The notes: generated from the sequence alone by a model not told the origin. A stretch of DNA of 64,000 bases from Vibrio breoganii (GCF_001677275.1 NZ_CP016178.1:930001-994000), one strand, 5' to 3'. Numbered from the stretch's first letter, positions 1 to 9,399 are shown. Made by a program: numbers and translations.

Positions 1-159
1 GGTGGTAGTTTCTTCACCGACAAGCCCAGCAATTGGGCCAATAACGACCCCGGCAATTAGATACCCTAGCACTGAACCTAACCCTAGGCGCTTAGCAATG
101 GGAACGGCAATAACGGCTGCAATCAGATAGATAAAAGCCTGTAAAAAGTAACCTGTCAT
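1..159 (-). CDS. Glutathione-gated K+/H+ efflux antiporter KefB/KefC type (N-terminus only, runs off window)
   Basis: Reading the minus strand from an ATG at 159 gives about 53 residues beginning [20 protein letters not shown] and continuing with a hydrophobic stretch containing [17 protein letters not shown]. This is the typical first two membrane segments of the CPA2 monovalent cation:proton antiporter family (KefB/KefC). The family exports K+ in exchange for H+ during electrophile stress and is gated by glutathione adducts. The start codon overlaps the stop of the preceding flavodoxin-fold gene (ATGA), an arrangement expected for a kef channel and its ancillary subunit. KefB and KefC cannot be told apart from this piece. 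Confidence 0.85.
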   Translation of the reverse strand, partial: MTGYFLQAFIYLIAAVIAVPIAKRLGLGSVLGYLIAGVVIGPIAGLVGEETTT

Positions 160-809
160 GACTGCGCTCCTTTAATCACGGCTTCTAAGTTGCCGCTAAT
201 TTGAGGTAAAGACGTAGCGAGATTTTCATCAACTCGTCCTTCCACTAACGCCTCAAGCAATTGCTTCCAGCTTTTGACATGCTCTTTAACCCTGCCTTCT
301 TCTAGCGCTGTTCGCGAACCGAACAAAACGAACGGAGCCCAATAGTGCATGCCCGTTAACGCTGCGGTTTGCTCTATTGGGTGCAACAATTCTCGAATGG
401 TGTAATGGTTGTAACCGTCTGTTTGGTAGGCATCTTCCTTGCCCCCTGCTGTAATAGCGCAGAAAAACTGCTTACCTTGTATCGCAGTACCTTCATGCCC
501 GTAAGCAAAGCCATATTCAAGGACTAAATCTTGCCACTCTTTGAGGATTGAAGGTGTGGAGTACCAGTACAAAGGAAACTGAAAAATGACGACGTCATGG
601 TCCAACAAACGCTGCTGTTCCCGCTCTATATCAATGTCGTATTTAGGGTACTCGCTGTAGAGGTCAACGCAGGTGATACCCGGAACCTTTTTTGCAGCCT
701 TATATAACGCAATATTCACCTCTGAACGAGACTGAGAAGGATGGGCAAATAACAACAATACCCTTTTGCTAGTCAATGGGGAGTCTTGACCGCTCGTTTG
801 TTCACTCAT
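156..809 (-). CDS. Kef-system ancillary NAD(P)H oxidoreductase (KefF/KefG family)
   Basis: A 217-residue flavodoxin-fold protein. The N-terminal strand-loop [17 protein letters not shown] (about residues 16-32) is the FMN phosphate loop of the NQO1/KefF/KefG family. The segment [19 protein letters not shown] (about 76-94) and AGGKEDAY (about 120) are the other usual family motifs. These proteins bind the cytoplasmic face of KefB/KefC and are needed for full K+ efflux activity; they also reduce quinones in vitro. Its stop overlaps the start of the kef antiporter gene by four bases, so the two are almost certainly cotranscribed and translationally coupled. KefG (partner of KefB) is slightly more likely than KefF because it precedes the channel gene, but this is inference. 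Confidence 0.85.
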   Translation of the reverse strand: MSEQTSGQDSPLTSKRVLLLFAHPSQSRSEVNIALYKAAKKVPGITCVDLYSEYPKYDIDIEREQQRLLDHDVVIFQFPLYWYSTPSILKEWQDLVLEYGFAYGHEGTAIQGKQFFCAITAGGKEDAYQTDGYNHYTIRELLHPIEQTAALTGMHYWAPFVLFGSRTALEEGRVKEHVKSWKQLLEALVEGRVDENLATSLPQISGNLEAVIKGAQS

Positions 810-1122
810 TAGTAATCCTTTAAATTTCTTGCCGTTAGCCCGTTAAAACTAATAGTAAAACATCGGTTTCACAAGTGACTCGAACAAACAAAAACCACTT
901 CCCTAACCGCATTTGCGCAACTCAACCCCCCCTTCAAATTAACAAAGTTATTTCATCTGCCTTGCTAAAGGGTGATCTAATTCAAGCTATTGTTTTCATT
1001 TCAGGTTTAGGCTAGGTGGGTCTGGTTATCTTTGTTACTTGGCTTTGTTTAACAGTCAGTTAAGTCTAGTCAATCAACAAGGAATACTGTTTAAGTTAAC
1101 TAATCATCTGCAAGGAGTCGCA

Positions 1123-2562
1123 GTGAAGTCTTTCTCGTCTATGTTGTGCGTGGCGCTAATTTCTCTTTTAGTCTCCCCTTTTGCCTTTTCTTCCACTAGT
1201 CATGCTATGCCCGACTTAACCCAATCAGGTGTTGGGTATGCCGCTCTTGTTATCTTTGCGTTGGCCTATTGCCTCGTAATGGGCGAAGAAGTCCTAAAGC
1301 TGAGAAAATCTAAACCTGTATTGCTTGCTGCAGGGCTTATCTGGATATTGATTGGCTTTACCTTCCAACGCTTAGGGCAGATGGATGTGGCTAAATCCGC
1401 ACTCGATCACAACCTACTGGAATACTCAGAGCTACTTCTGTTCTTGCTGGTTGCCATGACTTACATCAGTGCCATGGAAGAGCGTCGCCTGTTTGATGCC
1501 CTTCAAGCTTGGATGGTAGGTAAGGGCTTCAACCTGCGTTCCCTATTCTGGATAACGGGTATTCTTTCATTCTTTATTTCTCCTATCGCCGATAACCTGA
1601 CTACCGCATTATTGATGTGCGCCGTGGTGATGAAAGTCGGTGGAACCAACTACAAGTTTATCAACATAGCCTGTGTCAATATTGTCATCGCAGCAAACGC
1701 AGGTGGCGCGTTCAGTCCCTTTGGTGATATTACAACCCTAATGGTGTGGCAGGCGGGTCACGTTGAATTTATGCAGTTCCTGACTCTATTTGCTCCTTCT
1801 GTGGTCAACTACATAGTGCCAGCTGTGATCATGTCATTCTTTGTACCAAAAACGAGTCCAGATGCCGTACATGAGTATGTTGAGTTAAAGCGTGGTGCCA
1901 AACGCATCGTCGCCTTATTCATCTTAACTATTGCAACCGCCGTTGCTTTCCACGGTTTACTGCACTTCCCTCCAGTTATTGGCATGATGATGGGACTGGC
2001 GTACCTACAATTCTTTGGTTTCTACCTGCGCAAGACACTGCCGCGCTCTCTTGCTAAAAAGCGAGCAGAAGCAGAAGCACATCACGATAAAGCAGCTCTA
2101 CAGCGTCTTGGCTCTGTGGTTCCATTTGATGTATTTAGACGAGTTTCTCATGCCGAGTGGGACACCCTACTATTTTTCTACGGCGTCGTAATGTGTGTGG
2201 GCGGTTTAAGTTTGCTTGGCTATCTAGGGTTAGTGTCTGAAATCATGTACACCCAGTGGGATCCTATTTGGGCGAACGTCATGGTTGGAATACTATCCGC
2301 AATTGTCGATAACATTCCCGTTATGTTTGCCATTTTGACCATGCAGCCGGAGCTATCCATGGGCAACTGGTTGTTAGTTACCCTAACCGCAGGTGTGGGA
2401 GGCAGTTTGTTGTCTATAGGCTCTGCGGCAGGCGTTGCATTAATGGGTGCCGCCCATGGTAAATATACCTTCTTTGGTCACCTAAAATGGATGCCGATCA
2501 TTGCCCTTGGTTATGCTGCAAGTATCGCCACTCACCTATGGGTTAATGGTCATCTATTCTGA
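1123..2562 (+). CDS. nhaD: Na+/H+ antiporter NhaD
   Basis: A polytopic inner-membrane protein of the NhaD family (ion transporter superfamily) that exchanges Na+ or Li+ for H+. The open frame extends upstream to a TTG at 1039, but I place the start at the GTG at 1123 because AAGGAG lies five bases before it and the product then begins with a cleavable-signal-like hydrophobic segment, as NhaD proteins often do (479 residues, close to the usual size). Characteristic segments include SPIADNLTTALLM and ANAGGAFSPFGDITTLMVWQ in the centre and SAIVDNIPVMFAILTM near the C-terminus; the conserved Asp residues within membrane segments are typical ion-binding positions. It stands alone, and the next gene follows after about 90 bases. 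Confidence 0.9.
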   Translation: MKSFSSMLCVALISLLVSPFAFSSTSHAMPDLTQSGVGYAALVIFALAYCLVMGEEVLKLRKSKPVLLAAGLIWILIGFTFQRLGQMDVAKSALDHNLLEYSELLLFLLVAMTYISAMEERRLFDALQAWMVGKGFNLRSLFWITGILSFFISPIADNLTTALLMCAVVMKVGGTNYKFINIACVNIVIAANAGGAFSPFGDITTLMVWQAGHVEFMQFLTLFAPSVVNYIVPAVIMSFFVPKTSPDAVHEYVELKRGAKRIVALFILTIATAVAFHGLLHFPPVIGMMMGLAYLQFFGFYLRKTLPRSLAKKRAEAEAHHDKAALQRLGSVVPFDVFRRVSHAEWDTLLFFYGVVMCVGGLSLLGYLGLVSEIMYTQWDPIWANVMVGILSAIVDNIPVMFAILTMQPELSMGNWLLVTLTAGVGGSLLSIGSAAGVALMGAAHGKYTFFGHLKWMPIIALGYAASIATHLWVNGHLF

Positions 2563-2651
2563 AATCGGACGCAAAATTGATCTGCGTCAAGGGCGTGTAG
2601 CACGCAGTATGTGTAACTATCCGCTTCATGAATAGATAAAGAAGTAATTCC

Positions 2652-3758
2652 ATGACACAAGTAGATCAAAATCGTTTAGTAGATAACTTCCTACAACTGG
2701 TAAAAATTGACAGCGAATCAGGCAACGAAAAAGAAGTCGCCATTGAAATCGAATCTCAGCTTCAGCAACTAGGCTTTGACGTAGAGCGCCTTGCAGTTCC
2801 TGAAACCCTGTCAAATGGCTTTAACATTTATGCTAAATTACCAGGTAAACTAGACGGTAGCATCGTACTAAGCTGTCACATGGATACGGTAACGCCGGGC
2901 AACGGCATTGAGCCAGTAATCAAAGACGGCATCATTAGCTCTGCAGGTGACACTATTCTTGGTGGTGATGACAAGTCTGGCATTGCCGCAATCATCGAAG
3001 CAATCAAAACCCTTCAAGAAAACAACGTTGAACACAAGACCATCGAGATCGCGTTCACTGTATTTGAAGAAGGTGGTTTGCACGGCTCTAAGCAATTCGA
3101 TTGCAGCAAGATCGAATCTGAAATGGGCATTGTTTTAGACTCAGGCGGCCCTATCGGCACCATCATTGCAGTAGCTCCAGGTCAGCAAAACCTTAAGGTA
3201 AACATCACAGGTAAACCAGCTCACGCCGGTTTAGCGCCAGAGCAAGGCATCAATGCCCTGACTGTTGCCTCTGATGCCATCGCAAACATGAACCTGTCTC
3301 GTATCGACGAAGAAACCACAGCCAATATCGGCGTTGTGAAAGGCGGCCAAGCGACCAACATCGTAATGCCAAGCCTATACATCGAAGCAGAAGCACGCTC
3401 TCTTGATGAAGAAAAGCTGGCTAAGCAAGTGGCTCATATGGTTGAAACCTTCGAAGCAGCTGCGACCAAACATGGCGCCGAAGTAGATATCGTTTCAACT
3501 CGCGCATACAACCCGTTTCAGATCCCTGAATCACACCCTCACATCCAAACGGTAAAAGACGTATTCACACAGCTAGACATCGAGCCAATCGTAACCTCTA
3601 CAGGTGGCGGTAGTGATGCCAACATCTTTGCAGAGAAAGGCCTAACAATCGTTAACCTGTCGACAGGTATGGCTAAGGTACACACCACTGAAGAGTACAT
3701 CGCTATCGAAGATATGCGTAAGATTTCTCAGTTCTTGATGAGTTACTTAGCGAAATAA
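2652..3758 (+). CDS. M20 family metallopeptidase, PepT-like tripeptidase
   Basis: A 368-residue cytosolic zinc peptidase of the M20B (peptidase T-like) group. Metal and catalytic motifs appear in order: SCHMDTV (about residue 75, metal His plus catalytic Asp), GGDDKSGIAAI (about 103, bridging Asp), FEEGGLHGS (about 138, catalytic Glu pair), LDSGGP (about 161, metal Asp), the dimerisation-domain segment with HAGLAPEQGINA, and a C-terminal metal His in VHTTEEYI. It is shorter than classical PepT (about 410) and matches the PepT-like/tripeptidase subgroup that removes N-terminal residues from short peptides. It is monocistronic, followed by a repeat-rich gap. Confidence 0.85.
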   Translation: MTQVDQNRLVDNFLQLVKIDSESGNEKEVAIEIESQLQQLGFDVERLAVPETLSNGFNIYAKLPGKLDGSIVLSCHMDTVTPGNGIEPVIKDGIISSAGDTILGGDDKSGIAAIIEAIKTLQENNVEHKTIEIAFTVFEEGGLHGSKQFDCSKIESEMGIVLDSGGPIGTIIAVAPGQQNLKVNITGKPAHAGLAPEQGINALTVASDAIANMNLSRIDEETTANIGVVKGGQATNIVMPSLYIEAEARSLDEEKLAKQVAHMVETFEAAATKHGAEVDIVSTRAYNPFQIPESHPHIQTVKDVFTQLDIEPIVTSTGGGSDANIFAEKGLTIVNLSTGMAKVHTTEEYIAIEDMRKISQFLMSYLAK

Positions 3759-3776
3759 CGCGATAAAATCTAACTT

Positions 3777-4046
3777 ATAGCTGTCAGCTGCAAGCCGTCA
3801 GCTATAAGTGGTTCGTGCAACTAATAATCATCATTCCCGCGGGTTTTATCGGGGGGATCTTTTATAGAAACAGATATTCGACCATGACGATGAAAAAATC
3901 TTCTGACGGCTGATAGCTTAAAGCTGACCGCTATACAGCGTGCTTTTGAAGATGGCATAGAATGTACACTCGAAGATCCCAGCTAAAAACATGCTGGGAT
4001 GACGGTGAAAAACCCTCTGACCGCTGATAGCTTAAAGCTGACAGCT
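3777..4046. repeat. Cluster of dispersed Vibrio-type intergenic repeats
   Basis: Between the peptidase and the DUF368 gene there are three copies of a short element resembling GCTTTAAGCTGACAGC in either orientation (near 3780-3806, 3903-3935 and 4018-4046). They are interspersed with short hairpins such as GATCCCAGC...GCTGGGATGAC (about 3975-4003). The same elements recur at 10.6-10.9, 16.2-16.5 and 26.8 kb. No gene is supported here. One copy lies inside the apparent upstream extension of the next reading frame, which shows that extension is not coding. Confidence 0.75.
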
Positions 4047-4121
4047 TTCTCCTATTCCCCCTCCCCGTCATTTCCCTTACAATACTTAGCATTAATGGAC
4101 TTGGCTTCAAAAACTAACTTT

Positions 4122-5036
4122 ATGAATTACTTCACCAATTTCCTCAAGGGAATGGCTATGGGTGCGGCTGACGTTGTACCTGGTGTTTCTGGCGGTACCA
4201 TCGCATTTATCACTGGCATCTACGATACCTTATTAGAGAGTATTCGCCGCGTTAACCCTTCTCTTATTGGCGTGCTGCGCTCAAAAGGCATCAAGGGAGC
4301 GTTCGATCATATCAACGGCTGGTTTTTAGTCTCTCTATTTGCAGGGATTTTCACCAGCATACTCACACTAGCCAAGCTGATATCTTGGCTATTGGTCACA
4401 CACCCTATTCCACTATGGTCATTTTTCTTCGGTCTTATCTTAGTGTCTGTTTGGCATATTATGCGCCAAATAAAGTCTTTTGAACTGAGCAAATGGATAG
4501 GCTTTGCCTTAGGTATTGCTGTTGCCTTTGCCATCACGGTGCTTAATCCTGTCAACCTTGAGCCTACTTTGATCAATATTGTGTTATCGGGCGCTATTGC
4601 TATCTGTGCCATGATCTTGCCAGGTATCTCAGGGAGCTTCATTTTGCTATTGATTGGTATGTATACCCCTGTTATCGGCGCTGTGAAGGGGTTAGATATC
4701 TCTTTCCTTCTGTTATTCATGACTGGGTGCTTAATCGGCCTATTGAGTTTTTCTCACGTGTTGTCTTGGCTATTAAAACGCTTTAGAGACATCACATTAA
4801 TGTTTTTAGTGGGCTTAATGGTGGGCACACTGCCAAAGATTTGGCCATGGAAAGAGACCCTTACATGGCGCACTAATTCCAGCGGCGAGCAAGTACCACT
4901 GCTACAAGAAAACCTCATGCCTCACAATTTTGAATCGATTACGGGTACACCATCACAAACTGCGTTTGCGGTGGTAACGATGTTGGTCGCAATTGGTCTA
5001 GTATTGGCATTAGAGAAATTTGCCGAAGACAAATAA
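4122..5036 (+). CDS. DUF368 family integral membrane protein
   Basis: A polytopic membrane protein of the DUF368 family. The family signature is at the N-terminus: KGMAMGAADVVPGVSGGTIA, followed by GIYDTLLESIRR, then about eight to nine hydrophobic segments; the second internal signature MILPGISGSFILLLIGMYTP suggests an internal duplication. DUF368 proteins have been linked to undecaprenyl-phosphate recycling (PopT group), so a lipid-carrier flippase role is plausible but inferred. The open frame reaches back to 3999, but that part reads through a dispersed repeat. I use the ATG at 4122; the ATG at 4095 is an alternative. The stop overlaps the next start (TAATG), so it heads a five-gene operon. 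Confidence 0.82.
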   Translation: MNYFTNFLKGMAMGAADVVPGVSGGTIAFITGIYDTLLESIRRVNPSLIGVLRSKGIKGAFDHINGWFLVSLFAGIFTSILTLAKLISWLLVTHPIPLWSFFFGLILVSVWHIMRQIKSFELSKWIGFALGIAVAFAITVLNPVNLEPTLINIVLSGAIAICAMILPGISGSFILLLIGMYTPVIGAVKGLDISFLLLFMTGCLIGLLSFSHVLSWLLKRFRDITLMFLVGLMVGTLPKIWPWKETLTWRTNSSGEQVPLLQENLMPHNFESITGTPSQTAFAVVTMLVAIGLVLALEKFAEDK

Positions 5037-5473
5037 TGAACAACATTTTCAAAGGCCTAGCTTTCATACTTGCTTTGGGGCTAGGCTTTTTTGCTAAAGA
5101 TATCTATCAAACGGTTCAGATATCTCTAGCCAATAAAGAACTGAAATCTGATATTGAATACTGCCCACTATCCACCACCGTCTGCACGATCAATGATGCA
5201 AGCATAGTGCTAGAGCAAGACGTTGTTTCACCGATGCAGCCCACCTCTATTGAGGTAACCTGGCCAGACAATAACGATGAGCAACTATGGATAGAACTTG
5301 AGGGCAAGGAAATGTCTATGGGTGTGGCAAAGTTTGTACTCAGCAATCAAGGTAATGACACGTTTTCTGGTTCTTTATTACTGCCAGTTTGCCATAGCGA
5401 TGCTATGACATGGATCGGTTCTATCCAATCTTCAAACGGAACACTTCCCATCTCAGTAAGGATGCAAAGATGA
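5036..5473 (+). CDS. Small membrane-anchored hypothetical protein next to SCO1
   Basis: 145 residues, not assigned to a named family by me. An N-terminal hydrophobic segment (about 5-24, FKGLAFILALGLGFFAKDIY) would act as a signal anchor, leaving a roughly 120-residue periplasmic domain with three cysteines (two in the YCPLSTTVC segment, one in LLPVCHSD) and a beta-rich pattern including IEVTWPDNNDEQLWIELEG. It overlaps DUF368 upstream by one base and the SCO gene downstream by four bases, so it belongs to the copper-chaperone operon. The cysteines make a redox or copper-linked role conceivable; this is inference. Confidence 0.7.
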   Translation: MNNIFKGLAFILALGLGFFAKDIYQTVQISLANKELKSDIEYCPLSTTVCTINDASIVLEQDVVSPMQPTSIEVTWPDNNDEQLWIELEGKEMSMGVAKFVLSNQGNDTFSGSLLLPVCHSDAMTWIGSIQSSNGTLPISVRMQR

Positions 5474-6075
5474 GCAAAAGCTGGACACTCACCATGATTG
5501 TCGCAGTTGCTTTAGGTTTCGGGGTTAAGTCATATTTAGACACCCAAGACCAAAAGCAAGTCCACCAACAAAGCGAACGAGCAGAGCACCCCTTAGTGAC
5601 AGGAGCTAATGGAGAGCAAAAGCCGTTATTTAATCCAGACGATCCGCGTATCAATGTGGTCTATTTTGGCTTCACTCGCTGTCCTGATGTCTGCCCTACC
5701 TCTCTTGCTATGCTTAGCGCTGCGTTACATCAAGTACCCAAAGAAGCGCTAGACAAAATACGCCCTGTCTTAGTTACTTTAGATCCCGAGCGAGACTCTG
5801 GCGATGATGTCCATCAATACGCGCAATACTTTCACGAGAATTTTGAAGGTTACCGAGCCGATCCTGAAACACTGGAAGCTTTAGCGAACAAATACGGCGT
5901 TATCTATATAAAAACGACACTTGAAGATTCGGCTCTCGAATATACCGTTGACCATAGCTCATACTTTTACTTTCTCGCACCTGATGGTACGGAAATGACC
6001 AAGGTGCAACACACTCTTACTCCAGCACCACTGGTTAAAGCTATTAATGACATCACAATGGAGATGCAACCATGA
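5470..6075 (+). CDS. SCO1/SenC family copper chaperone/thioredoxin-fold protein
   Basis: A 201-residue membrane-anchored protein: an N-terminal hydrophobic segment (about 5-22), then a thioredoxin-like fold. The SCO copper site is visible as FTRCPDVCP (Cys71 and Cys75) and a downstream His in TVDHSSYFYF (about residue 161). SCO proteins deliver copper to, or reduce cysteines of, the CuA centre of cytochrome c oxidase, or handle periplasmic copper stress. The frame is open further upstream, but I choose the ATG at 5470 because it gives the expected signal anchor and overlaps the preceding stop (ATGA). A PCuA(C) chaperone gene follows with a four-base overlap, the classic pairing. Confidence 0.9.
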   Translation: MSKSWTLTMIVAVALGFGVKSYLDTQDQKQVHQQSERAEHPLVTGANGEQKPLFNPDDPRINVVYFGFTRCPDVCPTSLAMLSAALHQVPKEALDKIRPVLVTLDPERDSGDDVHQYAQYFHENFEGYRADPETLEALANKYGVIYIKTTLEDSALEYTVDHSSYFYFLAPDGTEMTKVQHTLTPAPLVKAINDITMEMQP

Positions 6076-6503
6076 CAACTCGCCTTCTAACTTTCATCCT
6101 AGTGCTACTTTCACCCTTTACGTATGCTAGCAATGTAGTATCAGTTTCAGGTGCCTACGCCAAAGAAACGCCACCGACCTCCACAACCAGCGCAATATTC
6201 TTAACCATTAATAATCCTGCTGCTGAAGATCGTGCACTCATTTCGGCAACAACACCTATAGCTGAAGTCACGGAGTTACACACTCATGCGATGCAAGATG
6301 GTGTGATGAAAATGCGTAAACTAGACAAGATAGAAATCCCAGGGAAAGCTGACACCGTGCTTAAGCCACATGGCTTACATATCATGCTGTTTGACATCAA
6401 AGAACCATTAAAAGAAGGCATGGTGATTCCTCTTACGCTTACTTTTGATACAGGCCGTGTGCTAAACCTATCGGTACCTGTTAAAAAGATGATGATGCAC
6501 TAA
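6072..6503 (+). CDS. Periplasmic copper chaperone PCu(A)C
   Basis: 143 residues with a cleavable signal peptide (cleavage around YAS at 17-19). The copper-binding pattern of the PCuAC family is present: H-T-H-A-M in VTELHTHAMQDGVMKMRKL, and the distal pair in KPHGLHIMLFDIK (H-x3-H-x-M). The family binds Cu(I) in the periplasm and, together with SCO1, metallates the CuA site of cytochrome oxidase. It overlaps the SCO gene by four bases and is followed immediately (no gap) by the GTPase gene. The C-terminus ends in a Met-rich MMMH, which may add a weak metal ligand set. Confidence 0.9.
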   Translation: MTTRLLTFILVLLSPFTYASNVVSVSGAYAKETPPTSTTSAIFLTINNPAAEDRALISATTPIAEVTELHTHAMQDGVMKMRKLDKIEIPGKADTVLKPHGLHIMLFDIKEPLKEGMVIPLTLTFDTGRVLNLSVPVKKMMMH

Positions 6504-7532
6504 ATGAACCTTCAAAACCTCGGCTGGCAACCCTTCTTTCAGCAACAACTGACTCTTGAAGATTATGAAGACGCGGTTGTTGCTCGCATCTCTGCCCACC
6601 ACCGCTCTGGCTATCAACTCATTACAGAGAAAGGTGAAGTGTCACTGCCAATGCATGAGTCTCTGCCATCCATGACCGTTGGAGACTGGGTGCTACTCGA
6701 TCATGAACAGCAGTTTCAGAGACGCTTAGAAAGAAGCTCTATGTTTTCTAGGAAGGCTGCAGGTTCTAAACTGGCAGAACAGTACATAGCAGCAAATATA
6801 GACACCGTATTTATCGTAATGTCATTGAATGACGACTTTAACCTCAGCCGCGTTGAGCGCTATCTCGCGTTAACCAATGAAGCGCAGGTTGAGGCAGTGA
6901 TTGTATTGACTAAAGCCGACCTGTGTGACGATGCAGACGTTCTTAAGCAACAGGTTCAATCTCTAGACCCTATGCTAATGATAGAGGCCGTCAATGCACT
7001 AGACTTTGATAGCGTTCAGTCACTGACTGCGTGGTGTAAAACAGGAAAAACCGTCGCCTTCCTTGGTTCTTCTGGGGTTGGTAAGTCCACTCTCGTGAAC
7101 ACTTTATTGCAAACGGAAGCGCAGAAAACAGGCTCCATTCGCGAAGATGACAGCAAAGGCCGACACACAACTACAGGGCGTACTATCCATCCAATGCCGA
7201 GTGGTAGCGTACTCTTAGACACTCCAGGAATGCGTGAGCTGCAGCTGGCAAACGTGGCGCAAGGAATCAGTGAAACCTTCTCTGATGTCGAAGAGATCGC
7301 CTCACAGTGCCGCTTCTCAGATTGCTCCCATCAAAACGAGCCGGGTTGTGCGATTCAAAAGGCTCTACAGTCAGGTGAGTTAGACGACCGCCGTTTGAAC
7401 AACTACCTAAAACTGCAAAGAGAGCAAGCCCGTAATAGTGCTTCTCTTGCAGAGCTGCGCTCTCATGATAAGCAATTGGGTAAGATGTATCGCTCAGTGC
7501 AGAACGAGAGCCGAGCAAGGAAGAATAAATAA
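6504..7532 (+). CDS. Circularly permuted ribosome-associated GTPase, RsgA family
   Basis: 342 residues with the permuted GTPase order G4-G1-G3 typical of RsgA/YjeQ: VLTKADLC (G4), [12 protein letters not shown] (G1, about residue 188), the THTTG-type switch seen as GRHTTTGR, and DTPGMREL (G3). An N-terminal OB-like region precedes these, and a C-terminal zinc finger [14 protein letters not shown] follows. RsgA proteins bind the 30S subunit and promote its late maturation. Vibrio genomes usually carry a main rsgA near psd, so this copy linked to copper genes is probably a second paralogue (inference). Its start directly abuts the PCuA(C) stop, hence it is the last gene of the operon. Confidence 0.87.
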   Translation: MNLQNLGWQPFFQQQLTLEDYEDAVVARISAHHRSGYQLITEKGEVSLPMHESLPSMTVGDWVLLDHEQQFQRRLERSSMFSRKAAGSKLAEQYIAANIDTVFIVMSLNDDFNLSRVERYLALTNEAQVEAVIVLTKADLCDDADVLKQQVQSLDPMLMIEAVNALDFDSVQSLTAWCKTGKTVAFLGSSGVGKSTLVNTLLQTEAQKTGSIREDDSKGRHTTTGRTIHPMPSGSVLLDTPGMRELQLANVAQGISETFSDVEEIASQCRFSDCSHQNEPGCAIQKALQSGELDDRRLNNYLKLQREQARNSASLAELRSHDKQLGKMYRSVQNESRARKNK

Positions 7533-7548
7533 ACAACACGGATCGACA

Positions 7549-7658
7549 TGATAGGTGCGTCATACTGGAAAATACACAGTATTTATCCAGTATCTTGGAG
7601 GCTGCGAAAGCCTGCCATAGGCACTCTCTAAGATCCTGAATCATGTTCAGGATACGGG
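7549..7658. repeat. Hairpin-forming dispersed repeat between convergent genes
   Basis: The segment GTCATACTGGAAAATACA...TATCCAGTATCTTGG (about 7558-7597) is almost the same as one at 24.24 kb. A second palindrome, ATCCTGAA..TTCAGGAT (about 7632-7653), matches the core of the 142-bp array near 30 kb. It lies between the convergent GTPase and amylase genes and could serve as a bidirectional terminator or transcript-end hairpin, but it is clearly a member of a repeated family. Confidence 0.6.
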
Positions 7659-7660
7659 GC

Positions 7661-9037
7661 TTACGCCCCTACCAAACAGCAATACCCTTTCGCAGGAATA
7701 TCCAACTCTAAATATCCATCAACCGGAGAGATGCCCTGCTGTTGTACAATATCAAACATAGGTTGGTCCCAGCGGATACGAATCGATTTCACCGTATCAG
7801 CCTTGTTAATGGCGACTAAGCCTCGTTCCCCACGACTGAACAGCAGATGGTCATCACTCGCTTCCAACACCACCATACGCGCACTGTGGACGTAATTGTG
7901 GAATGCGATAAGTGTCTTCATACGCGGGTCTTGCCACGCATTCATCCAGCGAGGATTACCTTCACAGTCAAGGATGCCACTAGTATTAAGGTCGGTATAG
8001 ACCAACGGCACACCACCATCACGACAAAGAATGTAGCAATAGCCCAACCATTCATGCTCTTCCGGCATAATCAAACCCTGGAACACATCATTGTTAGGAA
8101 TATCGTGGGTAATGGCAAAGGTAATGGCTCGCTGGCGCTTCAACGCTTCACCAAAGTTATAAGGGTCTATCAGCGCGGACATACGCCCCTTAGGCTGAAA
8201 CGCTTGCAATACCGTGTTAAATAAAGGGAAATCGTAAGCACCTAGCTTAGTTTTCTTTAGGTACGGCTTTAGGAAAAGCTCATACTCTTGCTTGGTTGCA
8301 CCACCATCGGTAATGATCTCACCAAAAATGTGCACACCTTCCGTGATCTCTTTTGTCCACACTTTACGTAGCTGTTCAATAGAGATGTGTTTGGCAGCAT
8401 CAATACGGAAACCCTTCACTCCCATCGCCTTCATAGCCAACAGGTACGCTTGCTGCTGCTCAATCACATGCTCACAATCACGCAGGGTAGGCAAACCCGG
8501 ATCGTGAGGTCCGCCAGTGATGCGCCCGTTCTGTACTTGCCACTGATCCTGCCAATCCTCTATACCAAACGCTTCAACGAAATCATCTTCAGTAAAGAGT
8601 GGTTTGCTCAAGTCACCGAATAGCTTTAGAGATTCGTAATACTCTGGATCTTTCGCGTAGTCTTCTAGCTCTTGCTGACTAGGGTATTGCAGGTCTGAGC
8701 GCAAATACGACTCGTTTGCCATGTGATTAAATACCACATCAATATAAACGCGAATACCAAAGTCGTTCAGGCAGGTCATCATTGTCTGAAAATCGAGGGT
8801 ATTACCCAATTCATTATCAATGATTCGATAATCTTGTGGCTGATAGCGCTGCCACCAAGCGGTGCCTTTCTCATGTTTCAACGACTTCATTGGCGGTGAA
8901 ACTAAAACTGTTTTATAGCCTAATTGGCTTATCTGCTGAGCCTTCTCAGCAATCTCTCGATACGGCCAGTCAAATGCATGCAATATAACATCAGTGGCGA
9001 GTGTTGAATCTTTATCTTGAATAATGGGGTTTTTCAT
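7661..9037 (-). CDS. Cytoplasmic GH13 alpha-amylase
   Basis: 458 residues without a signal peptide. The four GH13 regions are clear: DVVFNH (I), GFRIDAAKH (II, nucleophile Asp), FGEIITD (III, acid/base Glu) and FAITHDIPNND (IV, His-Asp). It therefore hydrolyses internal alpha-1,4 links of glycogen or maltodextrins in the cytosol. Length fits a compact bacterial amylase with a short C-terminal beta domain. It is monocistronic. One GGATGA core resembling a MalT box lies on the minus strand at 9112-9117, about 75 bases upstream, so control by MalT together with malP/malQ is possible but weakly supported. Confidence 0.88.
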   Translation of the reverse strand: MKNPIIQDKDSTLATDVILHAFDWPYREIAEKAQQISQLGYKTVLVSPPMKSLKHEKGTAWWQRYQPQDYRIIDNELGNTLDFQTMMTCLNDFGIRVYIDVVFNHMANESYLRSDLQYPSQQELEDYAKDPEYYESLKLFGDLSKPLFTEDDFVEAFGIEDWQDQWQVQNGRITGGPHDPGLPTLRDCEHVIEQQQAYLLAMKAMGVKGFRIDAAKHISIEQLRKVWTKEITEGVHIFGEIITDGGATKQEYELFLKPYLKKTKLGAYDFPLFNTVLQAFQPKGRMSALIDPYNFGEALKRQRAITFAITHDIPNNDVFQGLIMPEEHEWLGYCYILCRDGGVPLVYTDLNTSGILDCEGNPRWMNAWQDPRMKTLIAFHNYVHSARMVVLEASDDHLLFSRGERGLVAINKADTVKSIRIRWDQPMFDIVQQQGISPVDGYLELDIPAKGYCCLVGA

Positions 9038-9399
9038 AAAACACCTTTTACAACTTAGGCTGCTACTTCAACCGATACCCATACCCTACAAGATGCATGC
9101 CATATCAAGAATCATCCTAACTCGAGTAATCATAGGGTGAATGAATGATTTAGCAGGGCGGAGCTATAATCTCATGCTGACTAACTAAGGTTGAGGTAAG
9201 GGCTTAGTTGGCATAATAATCTACTTTATAACTAATCTAAGGCATGAAAAGTCAGTATAACGCCTACAAGGTAGATGATGATATTGCAGATAGATGACAA
9301 TTATTAGACAAGGTGGATTAGAGTCGTTACTTAATATTACACTCACATTTAAGGTGTTTTGACCCCGATCTCATATGGGGAGGCTCCAACAAAGCATAA
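9038..9399. other. 362-base intergenic region upstream of the amylase gene
   Basis: No reading frame of note on either strand. It contains a single MalT-box-like core (complement of GGATGA at 9112-9117) and AT-rich stretches suitable for a promoter. I see no repeat copy and no convincing terminator. Confidence 0.5.

Noticed and set aside
1039..1122. Upstream extension of nhaD from a TTG at 1039
   Set aside because: The GTG at 1123 has AAGGAG at the right distance and begins a signal-like segment; the upstream 28 codons have no ribosome-binding site.
4307..4720. 137-codon minus-strand frame inside the DUF368 gene
   Set aside because: It is antisense to a clear membrane-protein gene and has no recognisable features; it is a shadow frame.
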